Source of the DNA: Hygrophila difformis
Taxonomy: Eukaryota > Streptophyta > Magnoliopsida > Lamiales > Acanthaceae
DNA length: 64,000 nt
Assembly (NCBI GenBank): GCA_030278955.1
Contig: JAOANR010000002.1
Coordinates: forward strand, 3,100,001 to 3,164,000
Reading direction: 5' to 3'
Shown here: piece after piece, positions 1-10,336 of the stretch
Numbering within the stretch: position 1 is the stretch's first letter
How the letters are laid out: every line of letters starts with the position of its first letter
The notes under the pieces: model-generated
Seen by the model: only the letters and a program-made list of their open reading frames with translations
Told to the model about the DNA's origin: nothing
The model's database searches: none
Position numbers and translations under genes: made by a program

Positions 1-670
1 TACTGCTTTTATTTTTGTATTCCTTATTTTTCCCCCTTTTTTTTCCGGCTTCGGCTTTCCCAAAAAAAAATAATTTCTGTCAATTGAATCATAAATATGA
101 AATTTTTTAGCTAGACCATAAATATGAATTAAATTAACATACTTTACTTTCGGGAATAATAGAGTCAAGAAAAGGTAATTTCCATAATTAATTACTAAAT
201 CTATAGACCATGTTTGGCAAATAAGCTAAACCAATCAACTATTTTTAAGAGAATTTAAGAGCCTTATTTGTTTTGGCTTATTTTTCCTCCTTTTGACTTT
301 TGTTTGATCCAAAAGTACTTATAAAATTTTTTTAGCTGTTTGTTTTGACTTTTTTCAAAAGAAAAGGAGAAGCAAAAGTTAAAATTCTACTTTTTTTTCA
401 AAGTAGGTAGGGGGTTACTTTAAAAAAAAAAAGAGAAGTTATTTTAGAAATAAAAAAATATCCCTATTTAAAAAGGAAATAAAATATATCGTAAATATCC
501 TTACAATATTTACGTCCATTTTAGTAATTTTAATATATGAAAAGTCCTTCTACGTACAATTCATCCAAAGATATTTCCGTTGAAAAGCAACTTTAATACT
601 ATTCATTCAAACAATTATTTGAGCTGTTTTTGCTTTTGAATTCTTATTCTCTCCCCTTTTCATTTTTCTA
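1..670. other. AT-rich flanking DNA, no gene seen
   Basis: No credible reading frame. The stretch is rich in A and T runs. The words at about 209-283 (TTTGGCAAATAAGC, TTATTTGTTTTGGCTTA) recur in inverted form at about 12858-13020, across element A. The retrotransposon therefore probably landed inside an older dispersed repeat or MITE whose halves now lie on either side of it. The repeat identity is inference. Confidence 0.5.
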
Positions 671-675
671 CCGAC

Positions 676-3600
676 TGTAATACCCGTAATTTTTAGGATA
701 TAAAATAAAATTTAATCCGATGAGTAAAGAGGTTTCGTTCCGAGAACCCGTAAAATCGGATGCACGGAAGCCAAAAGACGACGATTTAGAAGCCGACGAA
801 TCCAAAACCGACGGACTTAAGATTTCGAACACGAAATCAATTTAAGTCGGAATAAATTTAGGATGGGAATCATAATCTGAGAATGACCTGGAAAAATCGG
901 AATCCGAGAACATAGAGGGATAGAAGTCCGAAAGAGAAGAAGAAAGGCTCGACGGATCGCACGAACCGCCCGGACCGAGGTCCAGGCGGAGGCCGCACGC
1001 TATCCGCGCGGGGTTTACCCTTCCACCGCGCCAACCCCGCGTGGCCACACAGAATACGGCAGATCACGCGATTTTAGCGATTTGTTGCCATAATTCGACC
1101 CCCCGGCTATGGAAAGTGAATTTGGACGAGACGAAAGCTTAAGGGACGAGTTAGGGTTGATTTCCAACCCATAATCATCAGCCAACAACCTCCTCTTCAC
1201 TCTCAAACTCTCCCTAAAGCCAAACACTTCCCGACGACTTTCCGGCGACCTTCCGACAAGTTTCCAGCGACCAACGACGACCGTAAAGACGTGTAGATCA
1301 AGCATCACAGTCCTTAGATCATTGGTAAGGGTTTACATTAGTTCTCTTTCTCGTTTTTATCTCCAATCCTCAATCTAACTTTCGAATATTGGACTTGCAA
1401 ACACGTTCGTGGGCGAAGGAGAATGAGAACGTGTGCGAAGATCCGTTTGTAGTAAATTTGGACGAGCCGAGCGATCCTAGGACAACCAAGAGCACCATTA
1501 CAGTAAGTTGATGCCTTTTATATCAATACGAGTGGTTTAGGGGCGTCCGATTTAGTCACTTTGTAACGAAACGTAAAAATCGAACCTAAAAACCCCAACT
1601 CGCGCAATCTCTGAAATCCGATTAAAACCCCTATTTCGAGAGTTCAAACCGAGAAACTCAAAACTATACTTTTGACCCTAACACATTAATCAATGTTGTG
1701 TAAAAATTTTAGAGATTTTCATCAACGTTTGCTATCCCAAATCGCACCGAACATAAACTGTGATTTCAAATTTTTTCGAAAATCTGGCAGTGCATATGTC
1801 CAAACTTGATGAGTATGTTTCTATGATTTCTAGTCCGATCTAGTCTTTGCAATCTAAATGAAAGTTATAGATAATCATGTCTAGTATGTGTATATAAAAT
1901 TTCAGAATTTTTAGAGTCAATTTGATATGTCAAAAAGTTGATTTTCTGAACTGTGTCAAAACTGAATCCGGACAGAACTAGGGATGTAAACGGGTAGGGT
2001 AGGGTACGGGTATGCCACCTCCACTCACTACCCGAAATATAATTATCCTACCCTTACCCTACCCTATTACCCTAAAATTGAATATCGGGTAGGATTCGGG
2101 TAATACCCGTCGGGTATGCGGATTATCCGCGGGTAAACGGGTACCTGAAATCTTAAATATTACATAGTTAACCGACTCTACCTGACCCAACTTTAATAAA
2201 GAAAAAAAATTATTTTTTACCATAAAAAATAAATAAAATATTCATTATTGCACGAGAACAAAATTTAAAAGAATATTTAAAAGAAACCGCTAAAGCAACA
2301 TAAATAAATATTGTAATATTTAAGAATATTCAATAAAAAAAATTCATAAATCTTTTTACTGCCAATCTCAAACGTTAATAAATTTGAAATATAAAAATAA
2401 ATAAATAAATAAACAAGCATATAAATATATCTCAATATATAATATAAATTAAATATATATATATAAGTATATATAGATAAATAAATAAATATATAATATT
2501 TAATCGGGTAATCGGGTAATCGGGTAGGGTAATCGGGTAATCTATGAAATCCGTACCCTACCCGCACCCGATGTGATTTATTTCGGTTTCGGATAATACC
2601 CTACCCGATTACCCGATTATCTCTACCCTACCCTATCCAATACCCGATTACCCGACGGGTTACCCGACCCTACGGGTAAAGTTGACATCCCTAGACAGAA
2701 CACTACCTGTGTAATGAACTCGATTTTTGACATGTTTCCTCACCTTATTTCAAAATAGTTAAAACACGAAAGTTGTTCGTTAGGGTGTTTTTGGTGCACT
2801 GTACAAATTTTAGATTTTTCGGACTTGAAATGAATTTTTAAATTAAAAAGGCGTAAACTGTGACGCCAAACGATTTTAAATCGAAGAGATTTTGAAATTT
2901 CGAAACAAACGGTCGAAACCTTGAAATACGATAAATCTATACTTTTGAAAATCCCGTTACACTAAATCGAAACGATATGCGATACTTTGGTGGAGGGTGA
3001 GTGCTCTGCAGGGTGCCCCTCTAGCCTTTCTCTGCGGGCCTGCAGTGGACGAGAGAATTCGAATGAAAAACTACGCCTAAACGGCATGAGATACATGGCC
3101 TACACTCTCGGAAGTATCCGTATGGATTCCCGAGGCTCCGGAGTGTTACTGGGTATGGCAGATACGGCTGCGGCCGCCGGATGACCGGCTACACAAGAAA
3201 CTTACGAAACGGCTGCGGGCGCCGGACGACCGGCTACACTAAAATATTGAGTTGGTGACGTAACGGGGGAAAAATAAAAGACTTAATTCTTTTATGTATT
3301 TATTTATTTATTCATGTCTTTAAATTATGCATTTTAATATTATGTCTTAAATTTTATAACATGTTAAATTATTATTTATGAATTTAAATGCTTGTATTAA
3401 ACTCTTATTGTTTTTAAATTGGTAAATGGAATGTCTTGCATGCATGATTAGGAGTAAAATTTTAATTATTAAATTGAACCCCTTTATTGCTATGTTAGGA
3501 TCGACTTACTCAGTATTTTATAATACTGATAAAATTGTTGTTTTCCTTTTTTTTCTTTTCAGAATATGGAGAAAATGCATAAGCATGTGCATTTGGGGAG

Positions 3601-3895
3601 ACACTTTTTAAACATTAAATTGTCGTTTTTATGATACTTGCATATCGGGCCTGTATAACCCGAGTTTTGGCCATGTCGGCCCCATTTTAATATTTCTGCT
3701 GCAACTTATTATTATTAGTATTATGTGTGGATGAGATTATATTATATTATTTTTAAGTAATTTCCGGACTTGTTTTAAAACTCTTTGCAATACCCATAGC
3801 CTTGCATCTCGTTGGCAAGCTCGGAGAATCCGTGTCTTGCTAGGGAGGTGTGGCGGTGACATCCCGGCCTGGGTTATCAAATCCGGGGTGTTACA
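676..3895 (+). repeat. 5' LTR of element A, interrupted by a hAT-like MITE
   Basis: Starts TGTAATACCCG and ends GGGGTGTTACA, directly before the primer site. Length is 3220 bp. Removing the 715-bp MITE and one 8-bp duplication leaves 2497 bp, against 2503 bp for the 3' LTR. It contains a GC-rich block with GCGCGG words at about 1000-1040 and a duplicated segment, GGATGACCGGCTACAC and GGACGACCGGCTACAC, at about 3178-3239. Open frames here (for example 1015-1308 minus) are repeated in the 3' LTR and look incidental. Confidence 0.93.
1979..2693. mobile_element. hAT-like non-autonomous element (MITE) in the 5' LTR
   Basis: Begins TAGGGATGTAAAC; the reverse complement of its end reads TAGGGATGTCAAC, so the terminal repeats match over about 9-13 bp. 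It is flanked by the 8-bp direct repeat GACAGAAC at 1971-1978 and 2694-2701, the duplication length of hAT transposases. The 3' LTR has the uninterrupted site at 11633-11640, a natural empty-site control. The subterminal regions are filled with CGGGTA words in both orientations and the middle is A/T rich. No transposase is encoded. Confidence 0.92.
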
Positions 3896-3896
3896 A

Positions 3897-3911
3897 GTTG
3901 GTATCAAAGCC
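3897..3911 (+). other. Primer binding site, initiator Met tRNA type (element A)
   Basis: GTTGGTATCAAAGCC follows the 5' LTR end by one base. The plant initiator-Met primer site is TGGTATCAGAGCC, so this copy has one mismatch (A for G). Elements B and C keep the canonical form. Confidence 0.85.
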
Positions 3912-4347
3912 CGGAATATTTTAAAGCTACTATTATTATTTTTAAACCATTATTGTAAACCTAGTATTATTTTTAAATTTATTATTTTTAAAACTACTAG
4001 TATTATTTTTAGCCCAAAATTTTAGCCCAAAATTTTTATTTGCTTAGTGTAAAATTTTAGCCCAAAGATTAATTATTTTTTGCCTATATTTAATTATTAT
4101 GTTAAGCCCAATCATTTTGGCCGAATACCTATGTTTTGTTACCTTAGCCCAAATTATTATTTCCGGCCCAATATAAAAGCCCAACTTTTTAATTACTATG
4201 ATCCATGAACTATATTTAATTTGAAAACACATTAAATTAAATTTTTATTGGGGGATTGCATATGCATATTCATATAGTTTTAAATTCCTGCAAATCTTAA
4301 CTTTGCTCGAAACATGTTCTAACTCTAACCTCCCTTGTTGACATTAG
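3912..4347 (+). other. Element A 5' leader before the coiled-coil ORF
   Basis: A/T-rich leader with repeated TTTAGCCCAAAATT words. It is homologous to the leaders of elements B (42687-43010) and C (59529-59866, minus). In all three it ends in a pyrimidine-containing stretch followed by ACATTAG immediately before the ATG of the coiled-coil ORF, which looks like a 3' splice site. Use of that site is inference. Confidence 0.5.
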
Positions 4348-4746
4348 ATGGCCGAACCCAACGCAAACATGGTCAATTTGATGATGAAACTAATGAATGT
4401 CTATCTAGAGTCACAACAACATGTCAATTACTTCAAGACTCGGGTACAACAACTAGAGGGTAACGTGGCCCATTTGGGACACCTTAGGGAGACAGACCAT
4501 CACAACATAACCCAGCTGCAAAATCAAGTCACGCAGCTCCAAGCCCAGGTGGCCCAACTCCAAGACAAGAGTGATGACTTGGAGGAACAAGTAGGGAACG
4601 TGGCTTGGGAATTAACTAACTTGGCCAACGAAGTTGATGGAGGGGTCCTTCAGAACTCGGGGCCTAACCCCAATGTTGTTGCACCCATTGACGTATCGAG
4701 CGACGAGGACGATCCTATCGAAGACGTGCCTACCTATTCATACTAG
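4348..4746 (+). CDS. Coiled-coil extra ORF upstream of gag (132 aa)
   Basis: Intact frame from ATG to TAG, unrelated to gag or pol. Residues about 1-17 are a conserved head beginning MAEPNANMVNL. About 20-98 is a coiled coil with QLQ/LEEQV heptads. About 113-128 is an acidic tail containing PIDVSSDEDDPIED. Homologues occur at 59128-59526 (minus, intact) and 43011-43359 (broken), with the tail motif identical in all three. IDVSSDEDD fits the general pattern of a SUMO-interaction motif, a hydrophobic core followed by Ser and acidic residues; that reading is inference. The ORF lies between primer site and gag, in element sense, with an AG directly before the ATG that could be a splice acceptor. 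AATAAAAG-type signals follow it at about 4841-4870. I do not know its function. Oligomerisation through the coiled coil is the only property I would predict. Confidence 0.75.
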   Translation: MAEPNANMVNLMMKLMNVYLESQQHVNYFKTRVQQLEGNVAHLGHLRETDHHNITQLQNQVTQLQAQVAQLQDKSDDLEEQVGNVAWELTNLANEVDGGVLQNSGPNPNVVAPIDVSSDEDDPIEDVPTYSY

Positions 4747-5379
4747 ATTTAGTGATCTAGCTATGCACTATTTTTTATTATATTTCCCTTTCCATACTAT
4801 TACCAATATTACTATCTCTGTTTCGAATGCTTGTAGCCCAAATAAAAGTTTTCTCTTGAGTAATAAATTTACAAGCATTTATAATTATCCCTTACATTTT
4901 ATTATTATTCTTTAATTACCTTGTCAAAACTCAATCCAATAAAAGAACAAGGTAATAATAAATGAACAACATATGTATATGTAATAAAGAGATAACAACC
5001 AAACAAAAATACAAGTATTAATAAATAAACGACATATATATATAAAGACAATAATCAAACAAGGATACCTCCAACCTCAAACCCTGAAAACCCTAAATCC
5101 TAGGCCCGAGATTTTCAAAAAAAAAAAATCCTGAACAGGTTATTGTTCACGCAAAAAAAAAGGAGGAGAAACGAACACAAACGAAAACGAAAACAAAACA
5201 ACAAGTAGTAAACAACCCCCAACGACAACAAATAATACACCAAAGCTCCAAACAACCTCTACTAACAGGTTCCAGTAGATTGAAACCTGTTAATATCATC
5301 CATTATTTACTGAATCACCTTACAAGCACTATATAATACTTCAACAAGAAAATTTAAAATCTCTTGTTCTTGCAACAGC
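4747..5379 (+). other. Spacer between coiled-coil ORF and gag
   Basis: Non-coding, A-rich, with AATAAAAG at about 4841 and GAGTAATAAA at about 4858 that could serve as polyadenylation signals for a short upstream transcript. Many A runs lie at 5115-5220. A duplicated word (AACAGGTTCCAGTAGATTGAAACCTGTTAA region, 5265-5293) contains a short inverted repeat, AACAGGTT and AACCTGTT. Confidence 0.4.
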
Positions 5380-6420
5380 ATGGCACCGAGAGGAAGACCA
5401 TGCGCCCAGCCCTTTACTCCTAATACCAACGAAACACCTGGGCAACAAGATATGCCTATACCCAACGAGGGGGTGCACGCTCAGGAGGAGCCAGCAAACC
5501 CTATGTCAAACAACATGGACGCTCGCCTACGCACTTTAGAAGAGGTTCTCATTGCGATAGGGAACGCACATGTGAACCAGGGCCAAGCAACTCCGGTACC
5601 TCCACCCGAGGCCCGCATTAACTACTTAGCTATGGTGAACTCATATCACCCTCCGCGCTACGCCGGCGAAGAGGACCCGGCTAAACTCGAGGAATGGATC
5701 CGAACATTCGATAAGTTACTAAACACTGTGAGGTGCCCGATTGGCGAGAAGGTGCACGTGGCATCATACTATCTCGAAGCTGAGGCGGACGAGTGGTGGC
5801 GTGCCACACAAGACAAGTTAAATGAGGATGAAGAACCCTACTCGTGGGAGGAATTTATGGGACTGCTCAGGGACCGCTTCTATCCCATGAGCACAAAGGC
5901 AGTCATGTATGAAGAATTCCTGTCTTTGAAACAAGGAGGACAAATGGTCCAGGAATACTACGCCCGTTTCAAGGAGTTGGTGCGTTTCGCACCAAGACTC
6001 GTGCCGACAGACGTGGAAAAGGCACAAAAATTTGAAATGGGGCTGAACTTGACCATACGAGAAGTAATCACTGGCGTCCATTACCCGGACCTACAAGCGG
6101 TGTATCATCGTGCGATAGCTGTCGCAAGGGTGCAACAAATGAAGAGGAAAGTGAGTGGAGAGCCTAGTCGGGTATCTCAGGAAAAAGATAAGAGGAATAG
6201 GGATAATCGATCCGGTAACAATTCTGGGGAGACAACTTTCGGGGAGGCCTGAACAGACCTCCTCAGAACAACAATAGGGAAAATGATGGGAGAACCTTTT
6301 TCCAAGGTAACCCGGTGCCACCATGCCCGAGATGTGGCAAGCCTCACTTGGCTAGGGGATGCCCCCAGCCGGGCGCATGCTATCGGTGTGGTCGCAATGG
6401 CCACCGGGTGAATGAGTGTC
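5380..6420 (+). pseudogene. gag with zinc knuckles, one frameshift (element A)
   Basis: The ATG at 5380 opens a gag frame with a retrotransposon gag core at about residues 85-235; visible words include YLEAEADEWWRA and YYARFKELVRFAPRL. The protein would form the virus-like particle and bind element RNA. The frame hits TGA at 6250-6252 after a basic Arg/Asn/Gly tail. The downstream sequence continues in another frame to two zinc knuckles, a degenerate one ([13 protein letters not shown]) and a canonical CX2CX4HX4C at 6378-6419. The break is consistent with loss of one base in the G run at about 6226. The start is chosen because the ATG is followed by MAPRGRPC and no earlier in-frame ATG is credible. 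Confidence 0.88.
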
Positions 6421-7640
6421 GCACTCGAATGGAAAACATCACCAAGAGGGAAGACTTAAGCACGAGGCCAGCGCAACCTTGCAATCAGGATGGGCGGAAT
6501 GGAAACAACCAGGGGTATAGATCCCCTCAAAACCAGAACTTCAACCAAAATCAACGTCCTCCACAGAACCCGAACCGGGACCAGCAAGGCAATCAGGGAC
6601 GGCCAATGGGGCGGGTGAATGTTATCAACCAGGAGGATGTGCCTATGCAGGGAGACGTGATGGGAGGTACGTTCCATGTTTTAAGTACACCCCTTAAAGT
6701 TCTGTTTGACTCGGGAGCTAGTTGTTCAATAATATCATCAAGAGTCTTACCTGAACTAGATCTACCTAAGTGCGAGCTGATTAACTTAGGAATTCAACTA
6801 CCGTCAGGAGAAGTAGTATCTTGTTCTAGGTGCTATAACGGAATTCCGATAGTTATAAAGAACGTAGAGTTTTTCGCGAACTTGGTAGAATTCGATCTAA
6901 AGGATTTTGACGTCATACTAGGGATGGAGTGGTTAACCAAATATAAGGCCGTGATTGAATGCCAAAACCAAAAGATCACGTTGTCAAAGAGTAAAGGGAG
7001 GAGAGTCATCTTTTACTCCGAGCCCCCTAAGAAGTCTAACAAGATCGTTAACACCCTCAAATTATGTAGCTTAATGCGTAAGGGTTACGCGTTATATGCA
7101 TGCTACATTCATAACCTTGAGGCCGAAGGAGTTAAGGTAGATAACATTCCGGTGGTGAGAGAATACCCGGATGTGTTTCCTGAAGACGTTCCCGGCATGC
7201 CACCCGAGAGAGATCTCGAATTCACAATAGATCTCATTCCGGGAACGGAACCTGTCTCGAAAGCTCCTGACCGCATGGCGCCACTAGAAATGATGGAACT
7301 GAAGGAACAACTCAAGGAGTTGTTGGAGAAGGGATACATAAGACCGAGCACGTCCCCATGGGGAGCACCGGTCTTATTCGTTAAGAAGAAAGACGGAGGT
7401 CTACGATTATGCATTGATTATAGAGGACTTAATCAAGTTACCGTCAAGAACAAGTACCCGTTGCCAAGGATCGAAGACTTATTCGACCAATTGAAAGGAG
7501 CTTCCGTATTCTCAAAGATCGACCTGCGATCTGGATATCACCAGTTAAGGATCGCCGAAAAGGACATTCCAAAGATGGCGTTCAGAACTCGTTATGGACA
7601 TTACGAGTTCACGGTGCTATCATTCGGGCTAACGAACGCC
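6421..7640 (+). pseudogene. Protease and N-terminal reverse transcriptase (element A)
   Basis: Continues in frame from the zinc knuckles. A Gln/Asn-rich linker leads to the aspartic protease, active-site DSGA at 6708-6719. A typical Ty3/gypsy RT entry follows: [17 protein letters not shown], then [27 protein letters not shown] at about 7350-7440 and [11 protein letters not shown] at about 7518-7550. The frame is destroyed at 7639-7655 by a run of 17 C residues, where the family normally has an Asn-Ala-Pro-Ala/Thr-Phe segment. The enzyme would copy element RNA into cDNA. Confidence 0.9.
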
Positions 7641-7656
7641 CCCCCCCCCCCCCCCG

Positions 7657-8559
7657 ATGTTCATGAATCTCATGAACAACGTATTTCGAGAACTATTAGA
7701 TCAGTGCGTGGTGGTGTTCATAGATGACATTCTGATCTACTCGAAAAGCGAAGAAGAACATTCCGAACACTTACACAAAGTGTTAGGGATCTTACGAGTA
7801 AATCAACTGTATGGTAAATTGTCCAAATGTAACTTCTGGTTAAAGGAAGTGGCATTTCTTGGGCATATAGTATCCGCCAACGGAGTTGCAGTAGACCCGG
7901 CGAAGATCTCTGCAGTGACCGAGTGGGTGCCACCAAAGAATCCAACAGAGATAAGAAGTTTTCTTGGACTGGCGGGTTACTATAGGCGATTTGTAAAGGA
8001 TTTCTCGAAAATCGCTCGCCCGTTGACCCAACTGTTGAAGGAAGGGGTGAAATACGACTGGACCAGTGAGTGCGAGTCCGCGTTCCAAGATTTGAAGAAA
8101 CGACTTACCACAGCGCCAGTATTGGCATTACCATCAGGGGATGGAGACTTCGAGGTGTACAGCGACGCCTCGAAAGAGGGATTGGGATGCGTGCTAAAGC
8201 AAGATCAAAGGGTTATAGCATACGCATCGCGTCAACTAAAACCACGCGAAGAAAACTACCCGACGCACGACTTAGAACTAGCCGCAGTCGTGTTCGCCTC
8301 AAAGATATGGAGACATTATCTCTATGGGCGAAAGTGTCGGATGTTCACCGACCATAAGAGCCTTAAGTATATATTCACGCAAAAAGAGCTGAATTTGAGG
8401 CAAAGAAGATGGTTGGAATTAATCAAGGATTATGACCTGGAGATTGCTTATCACGAAGTAAAAGCCAACGTAGTAGCCGACGCCTTGAGTCGAAAGACTC
8501 AACACGTGGCGAATTCACTCGTGATACGGCCGAGCTGTACAGAGACTTGGCGAAATTGA
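7657..8559 (+). pseudogene. C-terminal RT and RNase H (element A)
   Basis: Resumes in a new frame after the C run. The RT catalytic motif appears as FIDDILIY at 7717-7740 (the YxDD box of this lineage). RNase H follows at about 8150-8500, with [13 protein letters not shown], then [11 protein letters not shown], then [11 protein letters not shown] and ADALSRK. These supply the acidic catalytic residues expected of RNase H. The frame ends at 8559 through a small indel near 8525, and integrase continues in another frame overlapping by 13 bp. Confidence 0.9.
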
Positions 8560-9476
8560 GTCTCGAGTTGGTGCATTCTGGCACAGTAAATGAAGTCGTC
8601 AACGCGATGGTAGTGGGATCTACCATATTCGATGAAATACGACTTGCCCAACCGGGTGATGAGAAGTTGGAAGAAATTAGGAAGAACATTGTCGAAGGAA
8701 AGGCAATGGATTTTAAAATTCATGAGGACAGAAGCATCCGCTTCAAGGGAAGGTGGTGTATACCACGAAAATGCGTCGACCTGAAGCAAAAAGTAATGGA
8801 GGAAGGCCATAATACTCCATACTCGGTTCATCCCGGAGGCGATAAACTGTACAAGGACTTAAAGAAGAACTATTGGTGGCCGAACATGAAAAGAGAGGTA
8901 GCCGAGTTTGTGGCAAGATGCCTCACCTGCCAGAAGATCAAGGCAGTACGTCAAAAACCCCTAGGACTAATGCAACCATTGGAAATCCCGAGTTGGAAAT
9001 GGGATAGCATTTCGATGGATTTCGTTTCGGGGTTACCGCGTTCACCGAAAGGGATGAACAAAATCTGGGTGATCGTGGATAGGTTGACAAAAGCTGCCAT
9101 ATTTATCCCAATGAAGGATACTTGGTCCATGGACCAATTGGCAAAGGCATATGTCGACAATGTGGTACGACGGCATGGAGTACCACATGACATCATCTCG
9201 GATAGAGACAGAAGATTTGTCTCTCATTTTTGGACAAAACTGCAAGAAGCCCTCGGTACGAAAATAAAGATGAGTACCGCGTTCCACCCCATGACGGATG
9301 GACAAACGGAGAGAACGATCCAAACGTTAGAGGACATGCTAAGGGCATGTGTACTAGAGTTTAAGGGAAGTTGGGAAAACCATTTACCTTTGATCGAATT
9401 TTCCTACAACAATAGTTACCATGCTAGCATCGGCATGGCACCTTTCGAGGCACTGTATGGTGCCGAAGCCCATTGA
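8547..9476 (+). pseudogene. Integrase catalytic core (element A)
   Basis: Integrase inserts the cDNA into the host chromosome. The N-terminal HHCC zinc-binding module is visible ([11 protein letters not shown], then CLTCQKIK, at about 8808-8940). The DDE core follows: first Asp in SMDFVSGLP at about 9013-9040, second Asp in SDRDRRF at about 9198-9220, Glu in [13 protein letters not shown] at about 9300-9340. The frame ends in GAEAH-stop at 9474-9476, an indel relative to the family, after which the C-terminal domain resumes at 9529 in a different frame. Confidence 0.9.
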
Positions 9477-9528
9477 GCTTGGAAGAGAGCAATAGGACTA
9501 CAGAAGTTGGACCACAATTGTTGAGGAC

Positions 9529-10074
9529 ATGGCTCAACAAATTAAGATAATTCAAGGAAAGATGAGAGCCGCTCAGGACCGGCAAAAGAGTTATGCGGAC
9601 GTGAGACGACAAGACTTGGAATTTCAAGTCGGCGATAAGGTCATGCTAAAAGTATCACCAATGAAGGGTGTGATGCACTTTGGCAAGCGAGGAAAATTGA
9701 GTCCACGATACATAGGACCGTATGAGATCCTAGAAAGAGTAAGAAACCTAGCATATCGGCTAGCACTGCCGCCACAATTTGCTCGTGTCCACGATGTGTT
9801 ACATGTCTCGCAATTGAAAAAGTATGTACACGATCCGACCCATGTACTCCAACCGGAGGAGATTGAATTGGATGATGACTTGAGCTATGAGGAAATTCCG
9901 GTGCAAATTCTCGACTTCAAGGAGAGAGTGACGAGAAATAAGACCGTGAGAATGGTCAAGGTTCTATGGTCTAACCACGAAGCCGAGACGGCAACGTGGG
10001 AATTAGAGGTAGACATGAAGGAACGTTACCTAACCCTATTCCAAGACGAGACAACCACAGTTATGGGGACATAA
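9529..10074 (+). pseudogene. Integrase C-terminal domain with chromodomain (element A)
   Basis: The ATG at 9529 is only a convenient boundary, since the real protein is continuous with the integrase core. KLSPRYIGPYEILERV at about 9694-9740 is the GPY/F module of Ty3/gypsy integrases. About 9895-10050 is a chromodomain-like segment (VQILDFKERVTRNK, then VLWSNHEAETATWELE), the feature that defines chromoviruses and targets insertion to modified chromatin. Homologues of just this last part survive in elements B (46450-46763) and C (53341-53655). The stop at 10072-10074 is immediately followed by the polypurine tract region. Confidence 0.9.
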
Positions 10075-10082
10075 CTGTAGTC

Positions 10083-10098
10083 TTAAGAGGGGGAGGAT
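10083..10098 (+). other. First polypurine tract (element A)
   Basis: AAGAGGGGGAGGA lies directly before TGTAAC, in the position and form of the plus-strand primer of elements B and C (AAGGGGGGAGGA before TGTAACACCC at 46774-46785). It is a second, apparently vestigial tract, since the tract used by the present 3' LTR is at 10324-10336. Confidence 0.75.
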
Positions 10099-10265
10099 GT
10101 AACGGCCCGAATATTTTGGTATCCCAAACAAACAAATTCAAATTGTTTTGAACTACATAATGACTTGATCCCTTCACGGGGTACGTAGGCAACTTGGAAA
10201 TTTCAATTCTGGGTTCAGTCAAATAATAACAAACAACAACATACAATAATACAATCACTTAATCA
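10099..10265 (+). repeat. Vestigial LTR start of a B/C-type family
   Basis: From TGTAACGGCCCGAAT onward the sequence parallels the first ~150 bp of the B and C LTRs: CAAATTCAAATTGTTTTGAACTAC, then TGACTTGATCCCTTCAC, then GGGTACGTAGGCA. It then runs into unrelated sequence with GACTCGCGAG-like words and a second polypurine tract. It is therefore an LTR beginning left in the interior of A, evidence that A is a recombinant. Confidence 0.75.
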
Positions 10266-10323
10266 AACAATTCCCGAACTCGCGAGATGATAAAGCGCAA
10301 CTTCGAGGACGAAGTTGATTCTT

Positions 10324-10336
10324 AAGGAGGGTAGAC
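10324..10336 (+). other. Second polypurine tract, used by the present 3' LTR
   Basis: AAGGAGGGTAGAC abuts TGTAATACCC at 10337. It follows a short inverted repeat, AACTTCGAGGACGAAGTT at about 10300-10317, a motif often seen just upstream of the tract in these elements. Confidence 0.7.

Noticed and set aside
1015..1308. 97-aa frame repeated at 10678-10971
   Set aside because: The two copies are simply the two LTRs of element A. Openness over 97 codons is not enough without codon-level conservation.
2277..2567. 96-aa minus-strand frame
   Set aside because: It lies wholly inside the A/T-rich centre and CGGGTA words of the MITE.
8070..8357. 95-aa frame overlapping RNase H
   Set aside because: Shadow of the RNase H coding sequence in another frame.
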